59,876 bases of DNA from Collinsella aerofaciens (GTDB taxonomy: Bacteria; Actinomycetota; Coriobacteriia; Coriobacteriales; Coriobacteriaceae): NCBI RefSeq assembly GCF_901212495.1, contig NZ_CAAKNY010000041.1, forward strand, positions 95,459 through 155,334. The letters are read 5' to 3'. Within the stretch, counting starts at the first letter, position 1. Each line of letters begins with the position of its first letter. The notes under the pieces were generated by a model that ran no database searches, was not told the DNA's origin, and saw nothing but the letters and a program-made list of their open reading frames with translations. Both the position numbers and the translations under genes were made by a program. Shown piece after piece: positions 23,466-32,154 of this stretch.

Positions 23466-24599
23466 ATGAGCACTTCAATTCAACCGAACGCGCCGTTTCG
23501 CGCCGATATCGTCGGCAGCTTTCTTCGTCCGCAGACCGTAAAGGACGCCCGCGCTGCCTATGCGGCAGGCACGCTTGATGCCGAGGGACTTAAGGCCGTC
23601 GAGGACGAGGCCATTCGCGACTTGGTGGCTAAGCAAAAGGCCGCCGGCCTGCAGGTGATCACCGATGGCGAGTTCCGCCGCAGCTACTGGCATCTCGACT
23701 TTATGTGGGGGCTTAACGGCGTCGAGCATCGTGCCTCTCGTACGGGCTATATGTTCCACGATGAGGAGACTACCGCCGACACCGCCGTGGTAACCGGTTC
23801 CATCAGCGGCGAGAACCATCCGTTCGTCGAGCACTTCAAGTTTGTCAAGGCGCTTGAGGGGGAGGGCCAGGTCGCGCGTCAGACCATTCCGGCGCCGATT
23901 CAGACATTCTCCGAAGTCACGCTCGACCGCTGCGATGGTCAGCAGGAGAGTCTGCGCGCCGTCTACAAGACCGACGAAGAGCTCGCCGATGCCATCGCCG
24001 CAGCATATCGCACCGTGATTGCCGACCTGTATGCCGCAGGCTGCCGCAACATCCAATTTGATGACTGCACCTGGGGCATCTATTGCGATAGCGACTTTGT
24101 GTCCAAGACCGGCATGAGCCCGGTTGACCTGCAAAAGGTGAGCGAGCTGGGCGTGGCGCTCAACAATGCCGCCATCGCGGGCAAGCCCGACGATCTGGTC
24201 ATCAACACGCACGTGTGCCGCGGCAACTATCACTCCACGTATGCCTTCGAGGGTGGTTATGATCCCATTGCACCGTACCTGTTTGCGCGCGAGGATGTCG
24301 ACGCGTTCTATCTTGAGTTCGATACGCCGCGCGCCGGTGGCTTTGAGCCGCTCAAGTACGTCGCTCCCGGCAAGAAGGTCGTGCTGGGCCTGGTGACCAC
24401 CAAGACGCCAGAGCTCGAGGACGAGGATGCCATCGTCGAGCGCATCCGCGAAGCTGCAAAGTACGTACCGCTCGAGAACCTGTACCTGTCGCCCCAGTGC
24501 GGCTTTGCCAGCTGCGAGATTGGCAACAAACTGACCGAGGATGAACAGTGGGCAAAGATTGCGCTGGTCAAGCACATTGCCGAGCGCGTTTGGAGATAG
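23466..24599 (+). CDS. MetE C-terminal-domain-like methionine synthase family protein (YxjG/YxjH-like)
   Basis: This 377-residue protein corresponds to the C-terminal catalytic half of cobalamin-independent methionine synthase. Zinc-ligand candidates are seen in NTHVCRGNYHSTY and LSPQCGFAS; the DGEFRRSYW and FDDCTWG segments resemble the substrate pocket. Stand-alone proteins of this type transfer methyl groups to homocysteine from unknown donors. AAAGGAGAT precedes the ATG at 23466; an in-frame ATG six codons upstream lacks that site. Confidence 0.87.
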   Translation: MSTSIQPNAPFRADIVGSFLRPQTVKDARAAYAAGTLDAEGLKAVEDEAIRDLVAKQKAAGLQVITDGEFRRSYWHLDFMWGLNGVEHRASRTGYMFHDEETTADTAVVTGSISGENHPFVEHFKFVKALEGEGQVARQTIPAPIQTFSEVTLDRCDGQQESLRAVYKTDEELADAIAAAYRTVIADLYAAGCRNIQFDDCTWGIYCDSDFVSKTGMSPVDLQKVSELGVALNNAAIAGKPDDLVINTHVCRGNYHSTYAFEGGYDPIAPYLFAREDVDAFYLEFDTPRAGGFEPLKYVAPGKKVVLGLVTTKTPELEDEDAIVERIREAAKYVPLENLYLSPQCGFASCEIGNKLTEDEQWAKIALVKHIAERVWR

Positions 24600-24640
24600 C
24601 AGTACCGGTCACGGTCGGTGACGGTGTGCCGGGGCTGTAT

Positions 24641-25354
24641 TTAGTGCGTCAGTATCCAGTGAATGCCACGCGCCATACGCAGGTCGGTTTGGGCAAAGTG
24701 GTTGCCGGGGTTGAGCTCCAGTGTCGTGGGGATACCACATTCGCCGAGGAGCTCTTCCATCGCGCGCGTGTCGTCGAGTACGTGCCGCATCATGCGGTTG
24801 GGCGTCTTGGTCTCTTTTTTACCGAGCGACAGATAGACGGCATCGGGCGCGTTCGGCATCGTGTGCTCGTGCGCGTAGTCGATAAAGCCGGGGAACCACA
24901 GCGACCCCGATGCACTCGCCGCGCGATCAAAGGCATCGGTTTGCCAGAGGGCCCAAAGCGAAAAGAGGCCCGCCAATGAGTAACCGGCAATGCCGCGCCA
25001 GGTAGGCGGGCAGAGAAGTGATGATTCGACCTGTGGGATTATCTGATTCAGCAGTTCATCGAGAAACCCAGACGCCTGCCCGCCAAAGGGCTCGGCATCA
25101 CGCACGCATCCGTCGCATGCCCAGGGGCTCAGCTCGCGATTCCAATCGAGTCCTCCAATGGCGACGAGGGTGAACGGCGGGCAGTCGAGCTCTCGGCAGC
25201 GCTCGTAGACTCCACTACCGTCGCCCATAACCACGGGGAGGTAGATGACGGGCGCGCCTTCCGCACACTCTGGATAAACGGTTATCTGCTTCTGATGCGC
25301 TTCCAAGGCAGGCTTCTCTCGGTGTTGTGATATTGACAGCTTCAATTGTCGCAC
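24641..25354 (-). CDS. Alpha/beta-hydrolase esterase (IroE/esterase D-like)
   Basis: This protein of about 237 residues is a serine esterase with nucleophile elbow GYSLAG (about 143-148), an acidic residue in the SLGKKETKTPN region and a likely catalytic His in NPGNHFAQTDLR. It lacks a signal peptide. Relatives hydrolyse siderophore esters or S-formylglutathione-type thioesters; the substrate here is unknown. The start is uncertain: GTG at 25354 has no ribosome site, while a TTG at 25306 is preceded by GAGAG. Confidence 0.8.
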   Translation of the reverse strand: MRQLKLSISQHREKPALEAHQKQITVYPECAEGAPVIYLPVVMGDGSGVYERCRELDCPPFTLVAIGGLDWNRELSPWACDGCVRDAEPFGGQASGFLDELLNQIIPQVESSLLCPPTWRGIAGYSLAGLFSLWALWQTDAFDRAASASGSLWFPGFIDYAHEHTMPNAPDAVYLSLGKKETKTPNRMMRHVLDDTRAMEELLGECGIPTTLELNPGNHFAQTDLRMARGIHWILTH

Positions 25355-25381
25355 GCTGGCACGGGGGCAGACGCTAAAAGA

Positions 25382-25416
25382 AAGGCGCGGAGCCGCTCGA
25401 TGCGACTCCGCGCCTT
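25382..25416. terminator. Bidirectional hairpin terminator
   Basis: Arms aaggcgcggag and ctccgcgcctt with T-rich sequence on both sides, lying between the permease stop and the esterase start. It should terminate the permease transcript on the minus strand. Confidence 0.8.
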
Positions 25417-25443
25417 GTTGTTTTGCTTTAGTAGGCTATGCCC

Positions 25444-26757
25444 TTACGCTACGAAGAAGTAGACGAGGAAGGCAAGGGCCGCGACCCACATGAGCGGCTT
25501 GATCTTGGAAGCCTCGCCCTTAAAGAGCGCGACGACCACGTAGGCGATAAAGCCCAGGCCGATGCCGGCGGAGATGGAGTAGGTGAAGGGCACGCCGGCG
25601 ACGATCATGAACGCCGGGAAGCCCTGCGACACGTCGGACCAGTCGATTCCGGAGGCCTCGCTCATCATGAGGTAGCCGACGTAGACCAGGGCACCGCAGG
25701 TGGCGGCGCTGGAAACGATGGAGACGATGGGGGAGAAGAACGCGGCGAGAATGAACAGCACGCCGGTGGTGACGGAGGTGAGGCCCGTGCGGCCACCGTC
25801 GGCGGCGCCGGACGTGGACTCGACGAAGGTGGTGATGGAGGAGACACCCATAAAGCCACCGGCAGCGGCGGCCACGGAGTCAACGACCAGGATGGGGCGG
25901 ATGTCCTCGACATTGCCGTCCTCGGTTAGGAACTCGCCCTGCTTGGCGACGGCCATCGCGGTACCCATGGTGTCGAAGAAGTCACTCATGAGCAGCGAGA
26001 AGGCGACGACGAGCAGCGTCGGGTCGGTCAGAACCTTCACGATGGCCATGTTGCCGTCGGCAGTGCTGGCAAACGGGGCGCCGAAGGTCGAGAAATCGAG
26101 CGGGGCGATGAGGCCCTCGGGGGCATGGGTGACGCCCAGCGGGATACCGGCGATAACGGCGACGATGATGCCGATGAGCAGCGAGCCCGGCACGTTGCGG
26201 GAGGCCAGGGCGACCGTCACGACGATGGAGATGATGCCGACGATAAAGGTGGGAGAAGTGATGTCGCCCAGGCCGACGAGCGTACCGGCGCCAGCGGTGA
26301 TGATGCCGGCGTCACACAGGCCGATCATGGCGATGAACAGGCCCAAGCCAACCGAGATGGCGTGGCGCAGGACCACGGGGATGGCATCCATGATGGCCTC
26401 GCGCAGGCCGCACAGGACGAGCAGCAAGATGACGATACCCTCGAGGAAGATAACGCTCATGGCTACGTGCCAGTCGCCGCCGCACATGGTGGTGGTGATG
26501 CCCGCGATCATGGCGTTGATGCCCAGACCCGACGCGCAGGCGAGCGGGCGGTTGGCGAAGATGCCCATGCAGATGGTCATGATGCCGGCGCCCAGGCAAG
26601 TGGCGCAGGCGAGCGCTCTCGCATCGATGCCGGCGCCCGAGAGCACCGCGGGGTTGACGGCAATGATGTAGGCCATTGCCAGGAACGTTGTCAGTCCAGC
26701 GCGAAGTTCGGTCCCGATTGTGGACTTGCGCTCGCTGACGTGAAATAGTTCGTCCAT
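25444..26757 (-). CDS. NCS2/AzgA-type purine permease
   Basis: This 437-residue integral membrane protein has about 12-14 hydrophobic spans. It shows the AzgA/PbuG pattern: ELRAGLTTFLAMAYIIAVNP at the N-terminus, GLGINAMIAG, SDFFDTMGTAMAVAKQ (the substrate-site region in this family) and SITTFVESTSGAADGGRTG. It probably imports hypoxanthine, guanine or adenine with protons. The ATG at 26757 follows AAAGGG. No purine riboswitch was seen in the upstream gap. Confidence 0.9.
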   Translation of the reverse strand: MDELFHVSERKSTIGTELRAGLTTFLAMAYIIAVNPAVLSGAGIDARALACATCLGAGIMTICMGIFANRPLACASGLGINAMIAGITTTMCGGDWHVAMSVIFLEGIVILLLVLCGLREAIMDAIPVVLRHAISVGLGLFIAMIGLCDAGIITAGAGTLVGLGDITSPTFIVGIISIVVTVALASRNVPGSLLIGIIVAVIAGIPLGVTHAPEGLIAPLDFSTFGAPFASTADGNMAIVKVLTDPTLLVVAFSLLMSDFFDTMGTAMAVAKQGEFLTEDGNVEDIRPILVVDSVAAAAGGFMGVSSITTFVESTSGAADGGRTGLTSVTTGVLFILAAFFSPIVSIVSSAATCGALVYVGYLMMSEASGIDWSDVSQGFPAFMIVAGVPFTYSISAGIGLGFIAYVVVALFKGEASKIKPLMWVAALAFLVYFFVA

Positions 26758-26950
26758 GCACACCCTTTCCTTGTTCGGCCCCGAGTTTAGGCCGATTGAC
26801 ACGAACTTACTTACTATATCGCCTTTACAACCTTGCTGTTCCTCGCATGTCGATGTTCGGCGCAATGTAGCAGACGGGTGGTATTTTCCGTATGAAAATG
26901 TGTAGGTACCGTATACTTAAGCAGTTACAACGACCCCTATGGAGGAATGC

Positions 26951-27370
26951 ATGATTAAAGAGCTCTGCCACGACGAGGCTATTCTGTCCCAACGTTGCGA
27001 GGTCGCGACTGTCGAGGACGAGTCGGTGGCACAGGACCTGATCGATACCATCAAGTCGCTCGACGATGCCGGCTGCCTTGCCGCCAACCAGATCGGCGTC
27101 ACCAAGAAGGTCTGCGTCTACCTGGACGATGCCGGCGAGCCCCATGTGCTCTACAACCCCCGTCTGGTGTTTGGCCTGGGTGCCAGCAAGATGGAGGAGA
27201 GCTGCCTGACGCACGAGGAGATCACCAAGTCTACGCGCTACATCAAGTGCAAGGTTGCCTTTAACCAGATCGTCGATGGCAAGATGCGCGAGTGCAAGCA
27301 GGACTTCGTCGGCTTCGAGGCGCAGATGATTCAACACATGATTGACCACTGTCTAGGAAAGTTGGTCTAA
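26951..27370 (+). CDS. Peptide deformylase homologue lacking the catalytic Glu
   Basis: This 139-residue protein has the deformylase layout: CLAANQIG (motif 1), MEESCLTHEE (motif 2, metal ligand Cys85) and QHMIDHC (motif 3). In active deformylases motif 3 is HExxH; here the Glu is Met130 while both His ligands (129, 133) remain. Metal binding is possible but normal deformylation is doubtful. A canonical deformylase lies at 34769-35179. GGAGGA precedes the ATG at 26951. Confidence 0.85.
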   Translation: MIKELCHDEAILSQRCEVATVEDESVAQDLIDTIKSLDDAGCLAANQIGVTKKVCVYLDDAGEPHVLYNPRLVFGLGASKMEESCLTHEEITKSTRYIKCKVAFNQIVDGKMRECKQDFVGFEAQMIQHMIDHCLGKLV

Positions 27371-27515
27371 GGGGACCAAAGCACCGCACCTTGCCGCTCA
27401 ATCGTCGCTCGCGTACCTTAAGTACGCTTCGCTCCTCTTTTGCGGCATCTGCGGCACTTTGACCCCTTAGACGACCTGCGGGGTTAACTTGGTTGAGTTT
27501 ATCCTGATTGAATAG

Positions 27516-27553
27516 TCCGGGCGTGACATTGTTGTCATGTCCGGGCTTTTTTG
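27516..27553 (+). terminator. Terminator before the bile salt hydrolase gene
   Basis: The stem CCGG-GCG-TGACA pairs with TGTCA-TGT-CCGG using two G-U pairs, around TTGT, and ends in GCTTTTTT. It lies about 150 bases after the deformylase-like stop and isolates the downstream bile salt hydrolase gene. Confidence 0.75.
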
Positions 27554-27613
27554 TTTAGGGTCCCTTTAATTGGTGACAATGAACTTAGCAAGAACGTAAA
27601 GCTAGGAGGCGCT

Positions 27614-28579
27614 ATGTGCACGAGTATTCGATTTACCGATAATTCTGGCAACATGTATCTGGGCCGCAACCTCGACTGGAGCTTTGGATACGGCGAGCAG
27701 GTTCGTGTGATGCCCCGCGGGTTCCACATCCCGTATTCGTTTATCGACGATGCGACGGCGGCACACGCGGTAATCGGCATGTGCATCGATTACAAGAACT
27801 ATCCCATGTTTTTCGACTGCGGCAACGATGCGGGCCTGGCAGTGGCGGGCCTCAACTTTCCCGGTTATGCCGAGTATGCCGAGGGCCCTGTCGAGGGCAA
27901 GACCAATATCGCGGCCTACGAGTTTCCCCTGTGGGTGGCGTCGACGTTCTCGACGGTCGATGAGGTCGAGGCGGCGCTGCACGATGCGACAATCGTTGGC
28001 AAGTCTGCCGGCGAGGAGCTGGGAGTATCGCTGCTCCACTGGATTATCGGCGACGACCAGCGCAGCATTGTGGTCGAGATGATGGCCGACGGCCTGCATG
28101 TGTACGACGATCCGGTTGACACCCTTGCCAACCAGCCGACCTTCCCGTGGCACATGGAAAACCTGCGCACCTATATCACCGCCACGAACGATTTTCCGCA
28201 GACGGCGACGTGGCGCGGCGCCGAGCTTAAGCCCTATGGCGCGGGTGCCGGCATGCGCGGCATTCCCGGCGACTGCTATTCGCCGAGCCGTTTTGTAAAG
28301 GCAGCGTACCTCAACGCCAATTACCCGCAAAAAGACAGCGAGTCCGAAAACGTCGTCCGCATGTTCCGCTCGCTCGAGGGTGTGGTAATGATCGAGGGGG
28401 CGTCCAGGATGGGCGATGGCAAGTTCGAGAAGACCATCTACACCGGATGCTTTAGCGCGCGTACGGGCAGTTATTACTACGCGACGTACGAGGACCCTTC
28501 GATTCGCTACGTGAGCCTGATGGATGCCGAGGGTGCGAGCCCCGATAGGCTCGTGGTTCCCGAGCCGCGCCGTTCGTAG
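27614..28579 (+). CDS. bsh: Choloylglycine (bile salt) hydrolase
   Basis: This 321-residue Ntn-hydrolase starts MCTSIRF, so Cys2 becomes the N-terminal nucleophile after Met removal. Other family residues are visible: GRNLDWSF (Arg and Asp), GLAVAGLNFPGYA (Asn), NQPTFPWHMENL and the Arg of YSPSRFVKAAY. It hydrolyses the amide bond of conjugated bile acids; penicillin V acylases share the fold, but the motif set fits bile salt hydrolase better. AGGAGG precedes the ATG at 27614. Cytoplasmic, with its own promoter region after the terminator at 27516. Confidence 0.9.
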   Translation: MCTSIRFTDNSGNMYLGRNLDWSFGYGEQVRVMPRGFHIPYSFIDDATAAHAVIGMCIDYKNYPMFFDCGNDAGLAVAGLNFPGYAEYAEGPVEGKTNIAAYEFPLWVASTFSTVDEVEAALHDATIVGKSAGEELGVSLLHWIIGDDQRSIVVEMMADGLHVYDDPVDTLANQPTFPWHMENLRTYITATNDFPQTATWRGAELKPYGAGAGMRGIPGDCYSPSRFVKAAYLNANYPQKDSESENVVRMFRSLEGVVMIEGASRMGDGKFEKTIYTGCFSARTGSYYYATYEDPSIRYVSLMDAEGASPDRLVVPEPRRS

Positions 28580-28603
28580 CCGATAGCTTTACTGCAATGC
28601 AAT

Positions 28604-28637
28604 GCGGCCCTGCATCTCCTGTGAGGTGCAGGGCCGC
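28604..28637. terminator. Bidirectional terminator between bsh and kup
   Basis: Perfect 11-base arms gcggccctgca and tgcagggccgc around a 12-base loop, between two converging genes. Confidence 0.8.
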
Positions 28638-28658
28638 TGTCATCGATGTGCGACGTCG

Positions 28659-30890
28659 CTAGAAGTTGGCGTCGTTGAGTTGTTCGCTCTCGAGGCCGTC
28701 GAGTTGTTGCTGTTCGGGCGTCTCGGCGACGCTCTCGAGCAGCTCGGTGGGATCGACGTTCATGTCTCTACCGGCTTCGTTGCCGTTGACCAGGTCGCCC
28801 GAGAAGATATCGACATCCATTTCCTCGGCTTCCTCGATCTGAACCTCGAGTGGCACCTGGGTGCGTACGAGTTTGACTGCCGGACGCATACGGGCAAAGA
28901 GGGGCACGTACTCGATGATGATGGCCGAGTTCTCGAGACCATACCAACGTGCCGGGCTTCCGCAGGCGCGGCGGACGGCGTACTTGATAGCCATGACGCG
29001 ATGGTCGTTGCGGTTGATGTCCGTCTCGGGGGCAAGCATCTTGCGCAGCATGCAAAAACGGAAGTCGCCCACGTTGCCGCGCGTCTCGTAGATGGAGTAG
29101 ATGTGGTGCTGCGGCGGCAACTCACCCGATGCCATCAGGTCGCCAACGATCTGGCGCAGGTAGGCATTAACGCGCTGGTTGACCTTAAAGCCCAGGTTCA
29201 GGCGCACGCGGAACAGGAAGTCCGTGCCAAAGGTCTCGACGGAATACTCGTGCGTATAGGGCTCGTCGGTAACGTGCACGTTGATGAACCAGTATGCCTT
29301 GGCGCGCTTGGGATGCTTGTCCAAGATGGAGTAGAGCACGTCGCGGTCGAGCGTGAGCGGGTCGGGGCTGTTGGTGAGGAACACCAGATTGTCGGCGAGC
29401 ACGGGATAGGTCTCGTCATTGCGCAGGCGATTGAGCTGGTCGATGTACTTGGAGACGGGCAGCAGAATCGTCTGCGTGCGCTCGATGGCGGTGCCGCGGC
29501 GCCACACATACATAAGGCCAAACAGCAGCGAGGCCAGGAAGATCATGACGTAGCCGCCGTCAAAGAACATGGTGAGGCACGAAGTGAAGAAGCACAGCTC
29601 AATGGCACCAAAGAGCAGGGCGAAGACGCAGGCACCCAGCTTGTGCTTGAGGATGCCGGCGATGTAGCTCGTCAAAAGCGTCGTGGTCATGAGCATGGTC
29701 ACGGTAATGGCGAGGCCGTAGGCGCTCTCCATGCGCTCGGAGTTCTGGAACAGCAGCACGATGAAGATGCAGCCGACCCACATGATGTTGTTGACGAGCG
29801 GAATATAGAGCTGGCCCTTGGTGTCGCTGGGGTAGTGGATGCGCAGATGCGGCATAAGGTTGAGACGCGTGGCCTCGGATACCAGCGAGAACGAGCCGGT
29901 GATGAGCGCCTGCGAGGCGATGATGGCCGCTACGGCCGAAAGCACGATGGCAAAGGGGCGCAGGGGCTCGGGAAGCATCATATAGAACGGGTTGACGATA
30001 TCCATCGCGAGCATCTGAGGATTGGAGTTGTTGGCGAGCAGCCAAGCGCCCTGACCCAGATAGTTAAGGATAAGTGCGGCCTTTACGAACGGCCAGGATG
30101 CATAGATGTTGGCCTTGCCCACATGACCCATGTCCGAGTAGAGCGCCTCGGCGCCGGTCGTTGACAGGAAGACAAAGCCGAGCACCATAATGCCCGAGTG
30201 GTTGATGGGCGAGAACAGGAACATGATGCCGCGGATGGGGTTGAGCGCGCGCAAGATGGACAGGTTGCCGAGCATGTTGAACAGACCGGCACCAGCCAAG
30301 AACAGGAACCACAGCGTCATGAGTGGGCCGAACAGCTTGCCGATCGACGAGGTACCGGCACGCTGCATGGCAAATAGGCCGCAGATAATGATGATGGTAA
30401 TAATGATGACGTTGGTTTGCCCGTCACCCAAAAGCGCGTGGCCCCACTCGATGGTACGCAGGCCCTCAATGGCTGTGGTGACCGTGACCGCGGGGGTGAG
30501 GATGCCGTCGGCGAGCAGCGCCGCGCCGCCGATCATGGCGGGGAGAATCAGCCACGGCGCCACCTTGCGCACGAGACTGAACAGAGCGAAGATGCCGCCT
30601 TCGTTGTGGTTGTCGGCCTTCATGGCGATTACCACGTACTTGACCGTGGTCACGAGCGTCATGGTCCAGATGACGAGCGAAAGCGCGCCCAGAATCATAT
30701 CCTCGCTGACGGTGCCGATGCCGCCGTTGTTGGCGACGATTGATTTCATGGTGTACATAGGGCTCGTGCCGATGTCGCCATAGACGACGCCGAGCGTAAC
30801 GAGCAGCATGCCAGCGGAGAGGGGAATGGCTCCGTGCCCGCCCTGCCCATGCCGGCCTTGGAGGTTTGCCTCCAGTTTGGTGTGTGCCAC
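28659..30890 (-). CDS. kup: Kup/HAK potassium uptake protein
   Basis: This transporter of about 743 residues has the Kup signature GVVYGDIGTSPMYT near the N-terminus, about 12 membrane helices over the first ~450 residues, and a cytoplasmic C-terminal domain with an unusually acidic tail (QIEEAEEMDVDIFSGD). It imports K+ with protons. AAGGGAG lies five bases before GTG 30890, preferred to an ATG six codons upstream at 30908 that would place this ribosome site inside the gene. A palindrome lies immediately upstream. Confidence 0.9.
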   Translation of the reverse strand: MAHTKLEANLQGRHGQGGHGAIPLSAGMLLVTLGVVYGDIGTSPMYTMKSIVANNGGIGTVSEDMILGALSLVIWTMTLVTTVKYVVIAMKADNHNEGGIFALFSLVRKVAPWLILPAMIGGAALLADGILTPAVTVTTAIEGLRTIEWGHALLGDGQTNVIIITIIIICGLFAMQRAGTSSIGKLFGPLMTLWFLFLAGAGLFNMLGNLSILRALNPIRGIMFLFSPINHSGIMVLGFVFLSTTGAEALYSDMGHVGKANIYASWPFVKAALILNYLGQGAWLLANNSNPQMLAMDIVNPFYMMLPEPLRPFAIVLSAVAAIIASQALITGSFSLVSEATRLNLMPHLRIHYPSDTKGQLYIPLVNNIMWVGCIFIVLLFQNSERMESAYGLAITVTMLMTTTLLTSYIAGILKHKLGACVFALLFGAIELCFFTSCLTMFFDGGYVMIFLASLLFGLMYVWRRGTAIERTQTILLPVSKYIDQLNRLRNDETYPVLADNLVFLTNSPDPLTLDRDVLYSILDKHPKRAKAYWFINVHVTDEPYTHEYSVETFGTDFLFRVRLNLGFKVNQRVNAYLRQIVGDLMASGELPPQHHIYSIYETRGNVGDFRFCMLRKMLAPETDINRNDHRVMAIKYAVRRACGSPARWYGLENSAIIIEYVPLFARMRPAVKLVRTQVPLEVQIEEAEEMDVDIFSGDLVNGNEAGRDMNVDPTELLESVAETPEQQQLDGLESEQLNDANF

Positions 30891-30911
30891 GTGGACTCCC
30901 TTAGACATCCG

Positions 30912-30934
30912 GTTATCTGTCCAAGACAGATAAC
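30912..30934. promoter_or_regulatory. Palindrome upstream of kup
   Basis: Perfect 10-base arms gttatctgtc and gacagataac around CAA, about 22-45 bases upstream of the preferred kup start. The position fits an operator over the transcription start or leader, but no regulator is assigned. Confidence 0.5.
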
Positions 30935-31032
30935 TTTTATGCCGCTTTTATACATATAAGAGCAGTTTGGCACATCAGGTTGTTTTAGACAATAATTCCC
31001 CATCTGGGGATTACTCATGTACGCAGGCAGTA

Positions 31033-31105
31033 TTTCAAAGCAGGGGCGCATCCGCTGAATGACGTGCTGCAATGTGATAACTGCGGACGCGCCCCGGCTT
31101 TGAAA
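31033..31105. repeat. Long imperfect inverted repeat downstream of EamA gene
   Basis: Arms of about 23 bases (tttcaaagcaggggcgcatc at 31033 onward, and gcggacgcgccccggctttg at 31083 onward) match with two or three exceptions around a 27-base loop. It lies between the EamA stop and kup and may be a composite terminator or REP-type element. Confidence 0.65.
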
Positions 31106-31124
31106 CTGAATGAAGAGGGGGCTT

Positions 31125-32036
31125 TTAGGCGCGTGCTGCCTGGGCGATGCCGGCCTTGGCGCCTGCGCGTCTGCCGGCGAGTTCGCAAAAGAGCGCGCCG
31201 CCGATGATAAGTGCGGCGCCCATCAGGCGGACCGGTGTCATGGCTTCGCCCAAAAGGACGGCCGAGAACACGACCGCCGAAAGTGGCTCGAGGTAGCCGA
31301 CGACCGCGACGGTCTGCACGGGCAGTTTGGCGACGGCGCTAAAGTAGAGCAGGCAACCGATGCCGGTATTGACGATACCGAGCATGACGACGGCGCGCCA
31401 ATCAATGCTGGCGGCGACACCGGCGGACAGGAATGAGGGGGCGCCCTGCGTGATGAGTGTGAGGGTCAGCGCGGTCACAAAGGCGGCGCTCACCTGGAGC
31501 GCGGAGTTTTCGAGGCCTTCGATGTGTGGCGCACCCTTGCTGGCGATGACCATCAGCGCGTAGCAGAAGGCCGAGGCGATGCCGCAAGCGATACCTGCAA
31601 TGGGCATATTGCCGCCTAGACCTTGTGCCGCAATGAGGAAGGCACCACAGGCGACGGCGATAAAGCCGGCGATTTTGCCGCCGGTCAGCTTTTCGCCAAA
31701 GATGAGCGGGGAGAGCGCCATGACAATGATGGGGCCGCAGTAGTACAGCAGCGAGGATACGCCGACGCCGATCGTCTGGTAGGCGCGGAACAGAAAAATC
31801 CAGCTGGCGCCCAGCGCGGCTCCCGAGAGAAGGAGGGCTGCGGCTTCGCGGGGGCGAGATGGCGCCTGCAACGTATGGCGTTGGGTGATGGTGAGGATGG
31901 CGACAAGCGAGAGTGCGCCCAAAAACGTGCGGAGTAGCACGATATCGGAGCTCGGCAGTGCGATGGCAGCAGCGATGATGCCATTGGAGCCAAACAGCAG
32001 CAATGCTGCTAAGTATGTAAGCAATCCGTTGTTCAT
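31125..32036 (-). CDS. EamA/DMT-family transporter
   Basis: This 303-residue protein has ten hydrophobic helices arranged as two EamA repeats; the FGEKLTGGKIAGF and LLGEAMTPVRLMG segments are the matching loop pairs. Family members export or import amino acids, metabolites or drugs. It diverges from the LysR gene at 32155, a common regulator-transporter arrangement, so the LysR protein probably controls it in response to its substrate. Confidence 0.87.
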   Translation of the reverse strand: MNNGLLTYLAALLLFGSNGIIAAAIALPSSDIVLLRTFLGALSLVAILTITQRHTLQAPSRPREAAALLLSGAALGASWIFLFRAYQTIGVGVSSLLYYCGPIIVMALSPLIFGEKLTGGKIAGFIAVACGAFLIAAQGLGGNMPIAGIACGIASAFCYALMVIASKGAPHIEGLENSALQVSAAFVTALTLTLITQGAPSFLSAGVAASIDWRAVVMLGIVNTGIGCLLYFSAVAKLPVQTVAVVGYLEPLSAVVFSAVLLGEAMTPVRLMGAALIIGGALFCELAGRRAGAKAGIAQAARA

Positions 32037-32154
32037 GCACTGCCGTCCCCTCTATATTCGTGCAAGTTCACTATGGGTGAGGTGGGTTTAGAAGAAAAGA
32101 GAATATAATGCATGGATGTTATGACAAAAACTCATGTAAAGGTGGAGGGGTGGC

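Noticed and set aside
27371..27500. Small RNA gene in the gap after the deformylase-like gene
   Set aside because: Only a short palindrome (gcgtac...gtacgc) and GC-rich sequence are seen; no tRNA or known RNA fold could be recognised.
28602..30164. 520-codon open frame antisense to kup
   Set aside because: Shadow of the Kup coding sequence; no family pattern.
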